Origin: Propionispora sp. 2/2-37
GTDB taxonomy: Bacteria > Bacillota > Negativicutes > Propionisporales > Propionisporaceae
Assembly: GCF_001298735.1 (NCBI RefSeq)
Contig: NZ_CYSP01000011.1
Coordinates: forward strand, 120,170 to 184,169
Direction: 5' to 3'
DNA: 64,000 bases
Below the pieces are notes generated by a model. It was not told where the DNA came from. It saw nothing but the letters and a program-made list of their open reading frames with translations, and did not search any database. Below, piece after piece: positions 44,908-54,255 of the stretch. The position numbers and the translations under genes were made by a program. Numbering within the stretch: position 1 is the stretch's first letter; the number at the start of each line of letters is the position of its first letter.

Positions 44908-44974
44908 CATCCCGCAATAATGAACCCCTTATTCCCAGGTTTCCTGGAAACAAGGGGTTCATTATTGCGGGATG
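44908..44974. terminator. Long bidirectional terminator
   Basis: Perfect 23-base arms (44908-44930 and 44952-44974) enclose a 21-base loop that itself folds on CCAGG-TTT-CCTGG. It sits between convergent genes ending at 44902 and 44976. Confidence 0.85.
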
Positions 44975-44975
44975 A

Positions 44976-45854
44976 TCACAGCAAGCCGTAGGCTTTCATT
45001 TCACGGCGAAGAAGCTCCAGGTGGCTGTCACTGAGCTCCGTCAGCGGCATTCGACACTGCCCGGCCTTAAAGCCCAGCAAATTGACTGCTGCTTTAATCG
45101 GAATGGGATTAACTTCACTAAACAGGGCCTTAATCAGATTTAAGGTCTTAAGCTGCAGTTTGACGGCCCCCTGAATATCTCCCTGGAAAAACCGCGCGAC
45201 CATATCATGAGTATCCTGTGGAATAATATTGGCCATCGTGGAAATAACCCCCTTGCCTCCCAGTGACAACAATGGCAGGATGGTATTGTCATCACCGGAA
45301 TAGACGGCAAAATCCTCCCCGCAGAGATTGACTACATCACCAACCTGCCCCAGATTACATTCTTTAATTGCGACAATATTATCCAGTTCAGCCAAGTCTC
45401 TGATCACTTCCGGGCTGATATTTAAATTCGTCCTGCCGGGTACGTTGTATAAAATGATTGGTATGCCGACATGTTCGGCAATCAGCTTAAAATGTCCGTA
45501 CAACCCTTTTTGCGTTGTTTTATTATAATAAGGAGTTACAGATAGCAGTCCGTCGGCGCCAACCGCCTCCGCCGCTTGTGACAGGTCAATGGCATGCCGG
45601 GTGTCGTTGCTGCCCGTACCGGCAATAACAGGAACGCGCTTAGCTACCGTTTCCACCGCGAACTTAATGACAGCAATATGCTCTTCATCCGGCATCGTCG
45701 ACGCCTCGCCGGTAGTGCCGCAAATAACAATGGCATCAGATCCTTCTTTGATTTGAAACTCAATCAGTCTGGCTAATTCCTGATAATTAACGCCATTGTC
45801 GGTAAAGGGCGTTACCAAAGCTACTGCAGAACCGGTAAATAATGTCTTTTTCAT
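44976..45854 (-). CDS. dapA: 4-hydroxy-tetrahydrodipicolinate synthase
   Basis: 292 residues. GTTGEAST (threonines of the proton relay), TPYYNKTTQKG with the catalytic tyrosine, YNVPGRTN, and the Schiff-base lysine in IVAIKECN. It condenses pyruvate with aspartate semialdehyde for lysine and dipicolinate synthesis, the latter needed for spores. Two GTTAACAC repeats occur just upstream of the start. Other related N-acetylneuraminate-type lyases are unlikely given these motifs. Confidence 0.95.
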   Translation of the reverse strand: MKKTLFTGSAVALVTPFTDNGVNYQELARLIEFQIKEGSDAIVICGTTGEASTMPDEEHIAVIKFAVETVAKRVPVIAGTGSNDTRHAIDLSQAAEAVGADGLLSVTPYYNKTTQKGLYGHFKLIAEHVGIPIILYNVPGRTNLNISPEVIRDLAELDNIVAIKECNLGQVGDVVNLCGEDFAVYSGDDNTILPLLSLGGKGVISTMANIIPQDTHDMVARFFQGDIQGAVKLQLKTLNLIKALFSEVNPIPIKAAVNLLGFKAGQCRMPLTELSDSHLELLRREMKAYGLL

Positions 45855-46071
45855 TAGTTAACACCTTCTATTCCTATTTTTAGTATCTCAAAATTTGTTA
45901 ACACTCTCATTTTAGCCTATAATTGCCGAAAAAGGAATGTGTAACAACGCTTTAATTTGATAATACAGCAATATAAACATAGATTCTCTACTCTTTCAGG
46001 GCTTTATTCCGGTTCAAAAGAAAAAAAAATGACATACTAGTAGTACGAAAAATCTTCATGGGTGAAATAGT

Positions 46072-47658
46072 ATGCAACTAACTAATTACCAATTGATAGT
46101 ATTCTTAGTCCTGCTATTGCTCTTAGGCCTGCTAGCGCTCTTTTCGCTGGCCAAACCGCTTTTACGTTATGTAGTGAATCGAATTATCGATGATATCATG
46201 TCAAAATTACTTACGGAAGACTATGACCAGAATCTATTCGAGTTGTATCCTTCTTTAAAGCGCTTGTCTGTTTTGAACTTAGTCGAAATGAGTTTACGGG
46301 CTGAAACAGGTAAAATCGTCACGCGTCCGTTAGGCTCACCCAAACGCTTTCCCGGTTTTGATCAGCTCATGTTCTCGCCACGGCAAATGACGAAATTATC
46401 CCTGCCGGAAAACGCCTCCATTGATATGGACGTCATATTGGGCATTCAGGCAGACAAACCGCTGACCGTAAAAATCCCCTTGCTTATCGGAGGTATGGCT
46501 TACGGGCTGGCCCTCAGCGAAGAAGCCAAGCTGGCTCTGGCCAGAGCCTCAAAACTCCTGCAGACCGCCACCTGTTCCGGCGAAGGTCCTTTCTTACCGG
46601 AAGAACCGGAAGAGGCAGGTAAATTCATTTTGCAAATTTGCCGCTGGCCAACCTGGGGAGCAAGGACGGATCAGGAAATTGCCACCGCAGATATGCTGGA
46701 AGTACAAATGGGGCAAGGGGCCGATGTAGGACCAACCAGTGTCGAGGCTGTAAATTTCGAGGGACGGGCTCAGCAATTAAGCGGGTTGGCGCCGAATGAG
46801 CCTGCCGTCGCCCTGCCGGCTCCGCCCGGAGTACAGAGTGAGGCCGACTGGCCGGACTTCATGCGTGATCTCCGCCAACGGGCCAACGGCATCCCCATTG
46901 CCTTGAAAATCATGGCAACCGACCGGCTGGAGGAAGAGTTGTCCGTTGCGGTAAGCCTGGGCTTTGATGTCATTATGATTGACGGCGCCGGCGGCGGTTC
47001 CCATGCAACCGCACCGGTTAAACAGGATGACTTTGGCATCCCCATCCTCTATGCCTTGAAACGGGCCAAACGTTATTTACAGGATAAACCGATCAGTTTG
47101 ATTGTATCCGGCGGTTTTTTTACACCCGGTCAATGTCTTAAAGCTCTGGCTTTGGGCGCGGACGCCATTTACCTGGGCACCATTCCCCTGCTGGCCCTAA
47201 CGCATAACCAGGTCGACAAGGCAACCCCCTGGGAACCGCCAACAACTTTAGTATACTATAATTCTCCGGCGAAAACACAGCTTGATATCGACCAGGCAGC
47301 CATCAGTGTAACCAACGTTTTGACCTCTATGGTTCTGGAAATGGAGGAAGCCATGCGTGCCTTGGGCAAGTCTTCCCTGCAGGAGCTGGGACCGGAAGAT
47401 CTGATCGCCCTCGACACCCTTACCGCCAGTATGACTGGGGTCAAATTAGTGTCAGATGCCACCTCTCCTCCCGCTGATAAAACACTGGATCAATTATGCA
47501 GCGCTTTACAGCAGGCATATCGCCTGGTAAATGTGATGGAGGTGCTATTAGCCGGCCTGAGCACCAATCACTTCTCCGATCCATTATCAAAAAAAGCACC
47601 GGTATCTCCGGCAGCCCGGAAAAAGAAGCTAAAGGCCGGTACCTCTACCGGAAATTAA
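46072..47658 (+). CDS. FMN-binding glutamate synthase-domain protein
   Basis: 528 residues. An N-terminal membrane segment (LIVFLVLLLLLGLLALFSLA) precedes a GltS/GltB-type FMN barrel: MAYGLALSEEAKLALARAS, EVQMGQGADVG, MIDGAGGGSHATAP and VSGGFFTPGQCLKALALGADAIYLGT. The iron-sulfur cysteine cluster of true GltB is not seen, and there is no glutaminase domain. Such stand-alone proteins are common in Negativicutes and archaea; substrate unknown. It is divergent from dapA. Confidence 0.85.
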   Translation: MQLTNYQLIVFLVLLLLLGLLALFSLAKPLLRYVVNRIIDDIMSKLLTEDYDQNLFELYPSLKRLSVLNLVEMSLRAETGKIVTRPLGSPKRFPGFDQLMFSPRQMTKLSLPENASIDMDVILGIQADKPLTVKIPLLIGGMAYGLALSEEAKLALARASKLLQTATCSGEGPFLPEEPEEAGKFILQICRWPTWGARTDQEIATADMLEVQMGQGADVGPTSVEAVNFEGRAQQLSGLAPNEPAVALPAPPGVQSEADWPDFMRDLRQRANGIPIALKIMATDRLEEELSVAVSLGFDVIMIDGAGGGSHATAPVKQDDFGIPILYALKRAKRYLQDKPISLIVSGGFFTPGQCLKALALGADAIYLGTIPLLALTHNQVDKATPWEPPTTLVYYNSPAKTQLDIDQAAISVTNVLTSMVLEMEEAMRALGKSSLQELGPEDLIALDTLTASMTGVKLVSDATSPPADKTLDQLCSALQQAYRLVNVMEVLLAGLSTNHFSDPLSKKAPVSPAARKKKLKAGTSTGN

Positions 47659-47680
47659 CGGAGCAGAACCGGCCTTTTCC
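47631..47680 (+). terminator. Terminator overlapping the end of the GltS-like gene
   Basis: AAAGGCCGGT (47631-47640) pairs with ACCGGCCTTT (47668-47677), then T-rich. The stop codon lies in the loop. Confidence 0.65.
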
Positions 47681-47728
47681 CAGGTCACAATAGGAGCCGG
47701 AACCCGTTTTTTCATTTAGGAAATGGCT

Positions 47729-49303
47729 TCAAGGATTTGGCTCCCTGATGGGAATATTATATTTTTTCATCCGGTTTAGTACTCCTGTGTGAGACAGACC
47801 CAATATTTTACCTACTTGGCGCGATGACCGGTATTTATTGACCGCTTCATAAAGTATGGAGCATTCCGTCTCCTCCAATATTTCCTTCAGTTTGCGGGAT
47901 TTGCCGGTTTTGAAATCCGACTTGGCGGTGGCCCGGGCGGCATGGTCCAGAATAATGTCATCCGGCGTGATTTCTCCCTGTGAAGAAAAGTTAACGGCCC
48001 GTTCCAGTACGTTTTCCAATTCCCGGACATTGCCCGGCCAATCGTATTCTATCAGCTTTTCCATAGCCGGCTTTAATATATGCTTAACATGTTTTTTAAA
48101 TTTATGATTTTTTTTAAACAAAAGACTTTCAATGAGCAGCGGCAAATCTTCTTTACGGTCCCGCAGGGGAGGAATGAACAGGGGGATAACATTCAACCTG
48201 TAGTATAGATCTTCGCGGAATTGATTTTTCTGAAGCATTTGCTCTAAATTACTATGAGTTGCCGCAATAATCCGGACATCAACACTGATTTCCCGGTTGC
48301 CGCCCAGACGCTTAATCGTTCCTTCCTGCAGCACCCGCAGTAATTTTGCCTGCAGGTTGAAGGAAAGATCACCAATTTCATCTAAAAATACCGTTCCGCC
48401 ATTGGCATATTCGAAAAGTCCGGTTTTTCCATACTTTTTTGCTCCTGTAAAGGCTCCCTCTTCATAGCCGAACAGCTCGCTTTCCAGAAGCGCATCCGGC
48501 ATAGCTGCACAGTTGATCGGCGCAAAAATTCTATCCTGCCGCGGACTGGCTGTATGAATCGACCTGGCAAAAAGTTCTTTGCCGGTACCGCTTTCTCCCC
48601 GGATAAGTACGGTCGAATCATTTTGAGCAACCCGTTTTGCCACAGCAATGGTATGCTCCATCACTTTACTTACATGTAAAATTTGATTAAAACTATTAAT
48701 TTCCGGATTGGTTACCGTATACACCAACTCTTCAACATCTTTCATGGATTTTAACACAGCTACCGCACCGGCAACCCCACCGTGGTTGTCTGCTATCGGA
48801 CAGCCGCTGATAAGATAGTGATTTCTTCCTTTGGCGGTAGCAAGCATCACTTCACGGTTGCTGTAAGGACGACCGCTATGCAGTATTTCCAGCAGAGGCG
48901 GCCCTGCCGTAAAAATATCGCTGAGTTTCCGACCGATGACTTTCTCGCTTTTGAGGCTCAGCATTTTTTCAGCGGCCGCATTAAAATGAATGACAACTTC
49001 CTGCCGGTTAATCGCCATAATCCCGTCTCCAATGGTATCCATTACTGTCTTTAATTCCTGTTCCCGTTCCTGGTAAGGCATCTGAAATATCCGGACCACA
49101 TGATTGACTTGCGGGATTGCACTCAGCTTCGCCTCCAGCATGGCTTCTTCCCGAGGGTGTGACAACTCAATTTCCAGATAGGTGATACCGGGCACAACTT
49201 CCATGGATACTATATTCATGTTTTGTTTTGCAAGTATACGCGAAATATCAAAAACCAGCCCAACCCGGTCTTCGTTGCTTATTTTCAGACATAGATTTGC
49301 CAA
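47729..49303 (-). CDS. TyrR-like sigma-54-dependent regulator (ACT-PAS-AAA-HTH)
   Basis: 524 residues. ACT domain at 1-75 (VGLVFDISRILAKQNMNIVS) to sense an amino acid; PAS at 80-190; AAA+ with Walker A GESGTGKE (236-243) and GAFTGA (283-288); C-terminal Fis/TyrR-type HTH (LKEILEETECSILYEAVNKY then SRQVGKILGLSHTGVLNRMK). GAFTGA is intact, so it should activate sigma-54 RNA polymerase, unlike E. coli TyrR. It is divergent from ald, whose promoter is of the sigma-54 type. Alanine or another amino acid is the likely effector. Confidence 0.94.
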   Translation of the reverse strand: MANLCLKISNEDRVGLVFDISRILAKQNMNIVSMEVVPGITYLEIELSHPREEAMLEAKLSAIPQVNHVVRIFQMPYQEREQELKTVMDTIGDGIMAINRQEVVIHFNAAAEKMLSLKSEKVIGRKLSDIFTAGPPLLEILHSGRPYSNREVMLATAKGRNHYLISGCPIADNHGGVAGAVAVLKSMKDVEELVYTVTNPEINSFNQILHVSKVMEHTIAVAKRVAQNDSTVLIRGESGTGKELFARSIHTASPRQDRIFAPINCAAMPDALLESELFGYEEGAFTGAKKYGKTGLFEYANGGTVFLDEIGDLSFNLQAKLLRVLQEGTIKRLGGNREISVDVRIIAATHSNLEQMLQKNQFREDLYYRLNVIPLFIPPLRDRKEDLPLLIESLLFKKNHKFKKHVKHILKPAMEKLIEYDWPGNVRELENVLERAVNFSSQGEITPDDIILDHAARATAKSDFKTGKSRKLKEILEETECSILYEAVNKYRSSRQVGKILGLSHTGVLNRMKKYNIPIREPNP

Positions 49304-49534
49304 GTTTTTCTCACCTCCCTGTTTTGTAAAACAACCCTATTTTGCCAAAAAGGAATTTTTTTCCGATTAACAGTATAACATCGCCAATATCGAAAATAAA
49401 GAATATAATTTATAAATTTTTTAATTTTCAAATTATTTGAGAATCTTACTTTCCATTACCGACAATGATTGTATGATTATGTCGTAATTACACCTATAAG
49501 CAAGTTTATCTTGAGCTTTATAGCATATAAACTG

Positions 49535-49584
49535 AATATTCGGAACAAAATCGTTCCATCTGGAACGATTTTGTTCCGAATATT
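49535..49584. promoter_or_regulatory. Upstream activating site: perfect palindrome of two dyads
   Basis: 24-base arms (49535-49558, 49561-49584) pair perfectly around TC. Inside each arm lies a separate 16-base dyad, GGAAC-N6-GTTCC, at 49542-49557 and 49562-49577. Their centres are 20 bases apart, two helical turns. The pair is centred near -108 from the ald start of transcription, where a sigma-54 activator binds. Confidence 0.85.
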
Positions 49585-49641
49585 GGAATGAAATTACTAC
49601 AAGATATACAAACAATTCCGGATCCATTCGTACTTTCTGCC

Positions 49642-49657
49642 TGGCATAATTCTTGCA
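49642..49657 (+). promoter_or_regulatory. Sigma-54 promoter of ald
   Basis: TGGCAT-AATTC-TTGCA matches the sigma-54 consensus except for the last base of the -24 box. Transcription is expected near 49668, 56 bases before the ald ATG. Confidence 0.85.
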
Positions 49658-49723
49658 CATAGAAAATGGCAGGTACCATGAAAGGTACTTAGTTACTAAT
49701 TTTTCAAACGGAGGTTATGCCTA

Positions 49724-50851
49724 ATGATTATTGGCGTGGCAAAAGAGATCAAAAATAACGAAAGCCGTGTGGGGCTTACACCGGCGGGCACGGAAGTTTT
49801 GCGTAAAGCGGGTCATACCGTCCTTATCGAAAAAGGAGCAGGTGCTGCCTGCGGCTTCACCGATGAAAGTTATCAAAGAACCGGCGGAAAAGTGATTGCC
49901 GATAAAAAAGAACTGTTTGACCAGGCTGATATGATTATCAAAGTAAAAGAACCTTTGGAAACCGAGTACGGACTCTTTCATGAAGGACAAATTCTCTACA
50001 CCTATCTGCATCTTGCGCCGGAGCCTAAATTAGCACAGGCCCTGCTGAAAAAGAAGGTAGTCGGTATAGCCTATGAAACCATCGTCGGACGCAACAACAC
50101 GTTGCCTTTGTTATCGCCAATGAGCATGATTGCCGGCCGGATGTCTATACAAATCGGCGCGCAATTTATGGAGAAGCCCTGGGGCGGAAAGGGTATCCTT
50201 TTAGGCGGTGTACCCGGCGTAGAGGCGGCGCAAGTCGTTATTATCGGCGGCGGCGTTGTTGGCACGAATGCCGCCAAGATAGCCCTGGGAATGGGCGCGC
50301 GTGTCACCGTTCTCGATAAATCCTCAGAACGGCTGGCTTATTTGGATGATATTTTCGGCGGCAGAGTAATGACCGTTATGTCCAACAGCTACAATATTGC
50401 CAACTGGGTTCAAAAGGCCGACCTCTTAATCGGCGCAGTACTGATTCCGGGTGCAAAAACGCCTAAGCTGGTAAGCGAGGAAATGGTTAAGACAATGGAA
50501 GCAGGTTCGGTCATTGTGGATGTGGCCATTGACCAGGGCGGGTCAATAGCTACTATTGACCGGGTTACCACGCACAGTGATCCTACCTTTGTCAAGCATG
50601 GCGTAATTCATTACTCCGTAGCGAATATACCTGGCGCGGCAGCCCGTACCTCCACCCTGGCCTTGACCAACGCAACTTTGGATTATGCACTGCAGATTGC
50701 TAATAAAGGCTGGAAGAAAGCCGTCCTTGACAATGCCGGGCTGGCTAAAGGAGTCAACGTGCTGGAAGGCAATGTGACCTATAGGGCCGTAGCCGAATCT
50801 TTAGATTTACCCTATGTAGCGCTGGAGCAATTAATTGGAAAATCAGCATAA
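49724..50851 (+). CDS. ald: Alanine dehydrogenase
   Basis: 375 residues. Opening IGVAKEIKNNESRVGLTPAG, catalytic lysine in VKVKEPLETEY, catalytic His in YTYLHLAPEP and Rossmann motif VVIIGGGVVGTNAAKIALGMGA. It oxidises L-alanine to pyruvate and ammonia with NAD. GGAGGT precedes the ATG. It is followed by an amino-acid permease, so alanine uptake and breakdown are linked; sporulating Firmicutes also use ald during sporulation. Confidence 0.96.
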   Translation: MIIGVAKEIKNNESRVGLTPAGTEVLRKAGHTVLIEKGAGAACGFTDESYQRTGGKVIADKKELFDQADMIIKVKEPLETEYGLFHEGQILYTYLHLAPEPKLAQALLKKKVVGIAYETIVGRNNTLPLLSPMSMIAGRMSIQIGAQFMEKPWGGKGILLGGVPGVEAAQVVIIGGGVVGTNAAKIALGMGARVTVLDKSSERLAYLDDIFGGRVMTVMSNSYNIANWVQKADLLIGAVLIPGAKTPKLVSEEMVKTMEAGSVIVDVAIDQGGSIATIDRVTTHSDPTFVKHGVIHYSVANIPGAAARTSTLALTNATLDYALQIANKGWKKAVLDNAGLAKGVNVLEGNVTYRAVAESLDLPYVALEQLIGKSA

Positions 50852-50942
50852 GCCATTGTCCCCCAACATACGCCGCCAGCTTTAAACGTACCAAAAATCA
50901 GACGGGAATGAATGCCTGCTGAAAAACATCCGGCCGCTAGCT

Positions 50943-50980
50943 AAAAGGACCATAAATGCAGCTCAATTTATGGTCCTTTT
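50943..50980 (+). terminator. Stem-loop between ald and the permease fusion gene
   Basis: AAAAGGACCATAAA and TTTATGGTCCTTTT pair perfectly over ten bases, ending in TTTT. It would terminate or attenuate ald mRNA before the permease. Confidence 0.8.
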
Positions 50981-51062
50981 ATGGCTTATCGGGAATTACG
51001 CAATTCACGTGGCCTGTAAAAAACGCAATGCATATTAAAAAATTCACGCAAGGAGGGAATTT

Positions 51063-53186
51063 ATGAGTCGGGTAAACAATCATGATCCATCCGAAACTAA
51101 GCTGCGTACTGACCTCGGTCTGATTTCCGCATTATCTTTGGTCGTCGGTATGGTTCTGGGTGCCGGGGCGTTCATGAAGCCGCCGGCCGTACTGGCCGCG
51201 GCAGGCGATTTCAACTGGGCCTTAGCCGCCTGGGGTATCGGCGGTCTTTTTTCCATAAGCGGTGGTTTGACTCTCTGTGAACTGGGCGTTATGTTTCCCC
51301 GTACGGGTGGCATCTATGTCTATCTGGAAGAAATATACGGCCCAAAGGTTGCCTTTTTATATGGCTGGATGACCAGCGTTATTTTCGGCCCGGCCATGGT
51401 GGGGACGTTAACCGGCTATTTCAGTTCCGTCTTCTGCCTGTTATTTACTATCCCGGATTATTACACCTCTGTGGTTGGTGCCGGAGTCCTGGGCTTTATT
51501 GCCTTTATTAATTCCGTCGGCGTAAAACAGGCAGGCTACCTGCAGACGGTGGCAACCTTCTGTAAACTGGTCCCGATTGCATTAATAGCCGTGTTCGGCA
51601 TCTGGAAAGGAAACGGTCAGGTTCCCCTATTCACGGCCAGCGACGGGGCACTGGAGACGACTGCGCCCTTTGCCGTCGCTATTCTTGCAACGCTGTTTGC
51701 CTATGACGGCTGGGCACAGGTTGCCTCAGTAGCCGGTGAAATAAAAAATCCGGGTAAAGTATTGCCGAAAGCCATCATTGGCGGAATACTGTTTCTTGTG
51801 CTAACTTATCTTGCCATTAATGTCGCAATATTCAAAATGTTTGCCGCCGGTGAAATGGTCGCCCTCGGGCATGATGCCTCCTCAATTGCAGCCCAGCGGA
51901 TGTTTGGCCTAATGGGAGGGAATCTGATTGCGGTCGGTATCATGATTTCCATTCTAGGAGGCCTTAACGGCTATGTTATGACCTTATCCCGCACGATCTA
52001 TATCATGGGGCAAAGAAGGCAGATTTTGGGTGCTTCGTTCTTGCGCAAGGTTGACAATGACAGCGGCTCGCCGGTCAATGCGCTATTGGTGCTGGTGGTA
52101 AGCGCCTTTGTTTATTCCCGGCTGCTGGATGCGGACAGACTTTCCGATATTGCGATGTTCTCTGTCTGGCTGTTCTATTTGCTGACGTTCATCGCCGTTA
52201 TCGTCGCCCGGATGACTCATCCGGACCTGCCGCGTCCTTACCGGGTATCGTTTTATCCTGTGGTGCCGCTGATCGCCATTGGCGGAGCCCTCTATGTCAT
52301 CTACGGTATGCTCAGCTATCAATTTTTTAACGGTATAGCCTCCATCGCCCTTACTCTGGCCGGTCTACCGCTGTATTATTATTTAAACAGGACAGAAAAT
52401 AAATCAAACCTGTTTGCAAGATGGAAAACAAAATACATTGTCGGTTTAGGCGCCCTGCTGGTCATGGGATTATTGACGCTGTTTGCCCAGGTAGTTGACC
52501 ATCGCGAAGAAATTAAAGTAGGAATTGTACCTCAGTTCGCGCCTTTTGCCTATGAAGACGGCACAGGCCGGCTCACCGGCTTTGACATCGAGCTGATGAA
52601 TACCATTGCCCAAAAAGCCGGGCTAAAGATCAGCTATCAAATGGTTTCACTCGAGTATATTTTTGATGCCTTAAATCATGAATACGTAGATATTGCCATC
52701 TGTTCATTGTCCGATACTCCGGAACGGCAAAAACGTGTTCATTTTACACAACCGTATATTGAAAAGGGAGGTTTGGCCCTGCTGACCAGACAGGGGGCAG
52801 CCGTCCGGGAGATGAAAGACTTAAGCGGTATAAAAGTGGGTGTTCCCCAAGGATCGACCGCTGAAGACTTTACCCGCAGCAGCCGTCTTTCCAGCGTCCA
52901 GGCTTTTCAATCCAATCCGGACATGATACAAGCTTTTAATCAGGGATGGATTGATGCCATTGTTTTTGACAAGTTGATTTTAGAATATTTCGTTTCGCAA
53001 AAAATGATTACCCAACCGACCATGCTAAAACTCATCCAGCCGGAAAACTATGCAATCGCTTATGCCAATAAACATAAAGAATTGGGAGAAAGGCTGAAAA
53101 GAATACTGTCGGACATGAAAGCTAACGGCGAACTGGAGGCATTATACCAGAAATGGTTCAGTCATGGTGACAATATATTATCGTGA
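51063..53186 (+). CDS. APC amino-acid permease fused to a C-terminal solute-binding domain
   Basis: 707 residues. Residues 1-450 are an APC-superfamily permease with 12 membrane segments (ISALSLVVGMVLGAGAF, FPRTGGIYVYLEEIYGPKVA, AYDGWAQVASVAGEIKNPGK). A 13th hydrophobic segment (YIVGLGALLVMGLLTLFAQV, about 456-475) leads to an SBP family 3 domain at 482-707: KVGIVPQFAPFAYEDGTGRL, GFDIELMNTIAQKAG, TPERQKRVHFTQPY, and KANGELEALYQKWF. The extra helix would put the binding domain outside the membrane. SBP domains normally serve ABC transporters, so this is an unusual fusion. GGAGGG precedes the ATG. It is located downstream of ald. Confidence 0.92.
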   Translation: MSRVNNHDPSETKLRTDLGLISALSLVVGMVLGAGAFMKPPAVLAAAGDFNWALAAWGIGGLFSISGGLTLCELGVMFPRTGGIYVYLEEIYGPKVAFLYGWMTSVIFGPAMVGTLTGYFSSVFCLLFTIPDYYTSVVGAGVLGFIAFINSVGVKQAGYLQTVATFCKLVPIALIAVFGIWKGNGQVPLFTASDGALETTAPFAVAILATLFAYDGWAQVASVAGEIKNPGKVLPKAIIGGILFLVLTYLAINVAIFKMFAAGEMVALGHDASSIAAQRMFGLMGGNLIAVGIMISILGGLNGYVMTLSRTIYIMGQRRQILGASFLRKVDNDSGSPVNALLVLVVSAFVYSRLLDADRLSDIAMFSVWLFYLLTFIAVIVARMTHPDLPRPYRVSFYPVVPLIAIGGALYVIYGMLSYQFFNGIASIALTLAGLPLYYYLNRTENKSNLFARWKTKYIVGLGALLVMGLLTLFAQVVDHREEIKVGIVPQFAPFAYEDGTGRLTGFDIELMNTIAQKAGLKISYQMVSLEYIFDALNHEYVDIAICSLSDTPERQKRVHFTQPYIEKGGLALLTRQGAAVREMKDLSGIKVGVPQGSTAEDFTRSSRLSSVQAFQSNPDMIQAFNQGWIDAIVFDKLILEYFVSQKMITQPTMLKLIQPENYAIAYANKHKELGERLKRILSDMKANGELEALYQKWFSHGDNILS

Positions 53187-53273
53187 TGGCGATGAAAAAA
53201 TCGACAATTTATGATCAATTGAAATATGTATCCGAGAGATTTAATTCTATCAAAGCGAATGATCAAACTTTTT

Positions 53274-53702
53274 CTAAAAAAATCTTTTCCAAAATGGTTT
53301 TGCATCTTCCTGTTTTTTCTCATGCAGTTCCCGCAGGCGTTGATCAACCAAACGATAGTGCCCGTCCAGCATGAGGGATTGTCTCTCCAGAACTTGGCTT
53401 TGTCTGTCTAATTTCCCTTCAAGCTGAGAAATATATTCTTTGATCTCCTGAGTCTGGGCAGCGGCAACCATAGAAAAGGCTTGTTGCAGTTCCTGGATGC
53501 TGATTAGTTTAGAAGCGGGAAGGTTTTCTTTTACAGATTCCCCACTGAGAAATTGACTGGACGGTATAAGCCAGCGTTCACCGGATTCGGTGTTCTCTTT
53601 TCTTGCCTGTATTTCTCCTCTTTCAATTCGCCGCTTGATAGTCTGGATCGACAAATTAAGAAGCTTGGACGCTTCCTTTAACGTGTATTCCTGATTTTCC
53701 AT
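53274..53702 (-). CDS. MerR/excisionase-type HTH protein with coiled coil
   Basis: 142 residues. N-terminal HTH_17 motif YTLKEASKLLNLSIQTIKRR and the wing ARKENTESGERWLIPSSQF, then a long helix with repeated Q/L heptads (EIKEYISQLEGKLDRQSQVL) and a basic end KPFWKRFF. It resembles phage or plasmid DNA-binding proteins. ATG 53702 follows AGGAGG with nine bases. No target is visible. Confidence 0.8.
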   Translation of the reverse strand: MENQEYTLKEASKLLNLSIQTIKRRIERGEIQARKENTESGERWLIPSSQFLSGESVKENLPASKLISIQELQQAFSMVAAAQTQEIKEYISQLEGKLDRQSQVLERQSLMLDGHYRLVDQRLRELHEKKQEDAKPFWKRFF

Positions 53703-53877
53703 TAGGGGATTCCTCCTTGTCATGTGGGAATAATAACGGTTGTCCTACATTATTTGTTTTTTAGATTCTCCGTTATCACCGATTTACCTCCTAAATATTG
53801 GTAATTTATTTATATAAACCAAAATAAATTCCTGGGCATTTATTACGCCAGAGTTAGTGGTATTTCTTCTACTTGTT

Positions 53878-53928
53878 TACATAACAAAGCAGACCGACAT
53901 TTTCACTGTCGGTCTGCTTTGTTATGTA
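53878..53928. terminator. Large perfect stem-loop
   Basis: 22-base arms (53878-53899 with 53907-53928) close on TTTTCAC. The core is AAGCAGACCGACA. It could end a transcript from either side; no gene end is adjacent. Confidence 0.55.
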
Positions 53929-54001
53929 TTTATTTGCTACTCTTTTTTGCTTCTCTTGGCTTTTTATCAGCCTAAAGCCAGTGTGATGTTCTTCTATCTC
54001 C

Positions 54002-54020
54002 GGGACAAGGTTCCTGTCCC
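54002..54020. repeat. REP-like hairpin, copy B
   Basis: GGGACA-AGGTTCC-TGTCCC. Its reverse complement with flank (ACATAGGGACAGG) matches the copy at 57255 (ACATAGGGGCAGG). Confidence 0.5.
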
Positions 54021-54108
54021 TATGTTAGTCGCCACGCTAACAAAGTAGCGGCTATTGTCACATCACACCTCCCATTAATCATATTATGAAAAGTAGGAGG
54101 TGGATTTT

Positions 54109-54246
54109 ATGAATGATGAAGAAAGTCGTGATCTTGTTGGTCATTTTAAAAAACGTTTAGAAAGGCTGGAAGTGCAAATAGCGGAAATAAACAGAAACGT
54201 ATGTGAGATCCTCAGGATAGTCTCTAAACGGGAAGAAGAGGAATGA
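54109..54246 (+). CDS. 45-residue charged small protein
   Basis: ATG 54109 follows TAGGAGGTGGA closely. It encodes MNDEESRDLVGHFKKRLERL and continues as an amphipathic helix EVQIAEINRNVCEILRIVSK with an acidic EEEE end. No family recognised; the predicted all-helical heptad pattern suggests an oligomer or an adaptor. A terminator (54256-54290) follows directly, which supports it as a transcribed unit. Confidence 0.6.
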   Translation: MNDEESRDLVGHFKKRLERLEVQIAEINRNVCEILRIVSKREEEE

Positions 54247-54255
54247 ATTCTGCAG

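Larger units (their letters stand above)
53703..54108. other. AT-rich interval with hairpins
   Basis: No supported gene. It contains a 22-base-arm hairpin (53878-53928) and a REP-like hairpin (54002-54020). Confidence 0.55.

Noticed and set aside
53183..53273. Rightward frame after the permease fusion (MKKSTIYDQLKYVSERFNSI)
   Set aside because: The first 28 codons look protein-like, but beyond 53274 the frame is antisense of the HTH gene and there is no ribosome site. At most it is a gene stump.
53857..54048. 63-codon rightward open frame
   Set aside because: It runs straight through a 22-base-arm hairpin and a REP-like repeat; no ribosome site.
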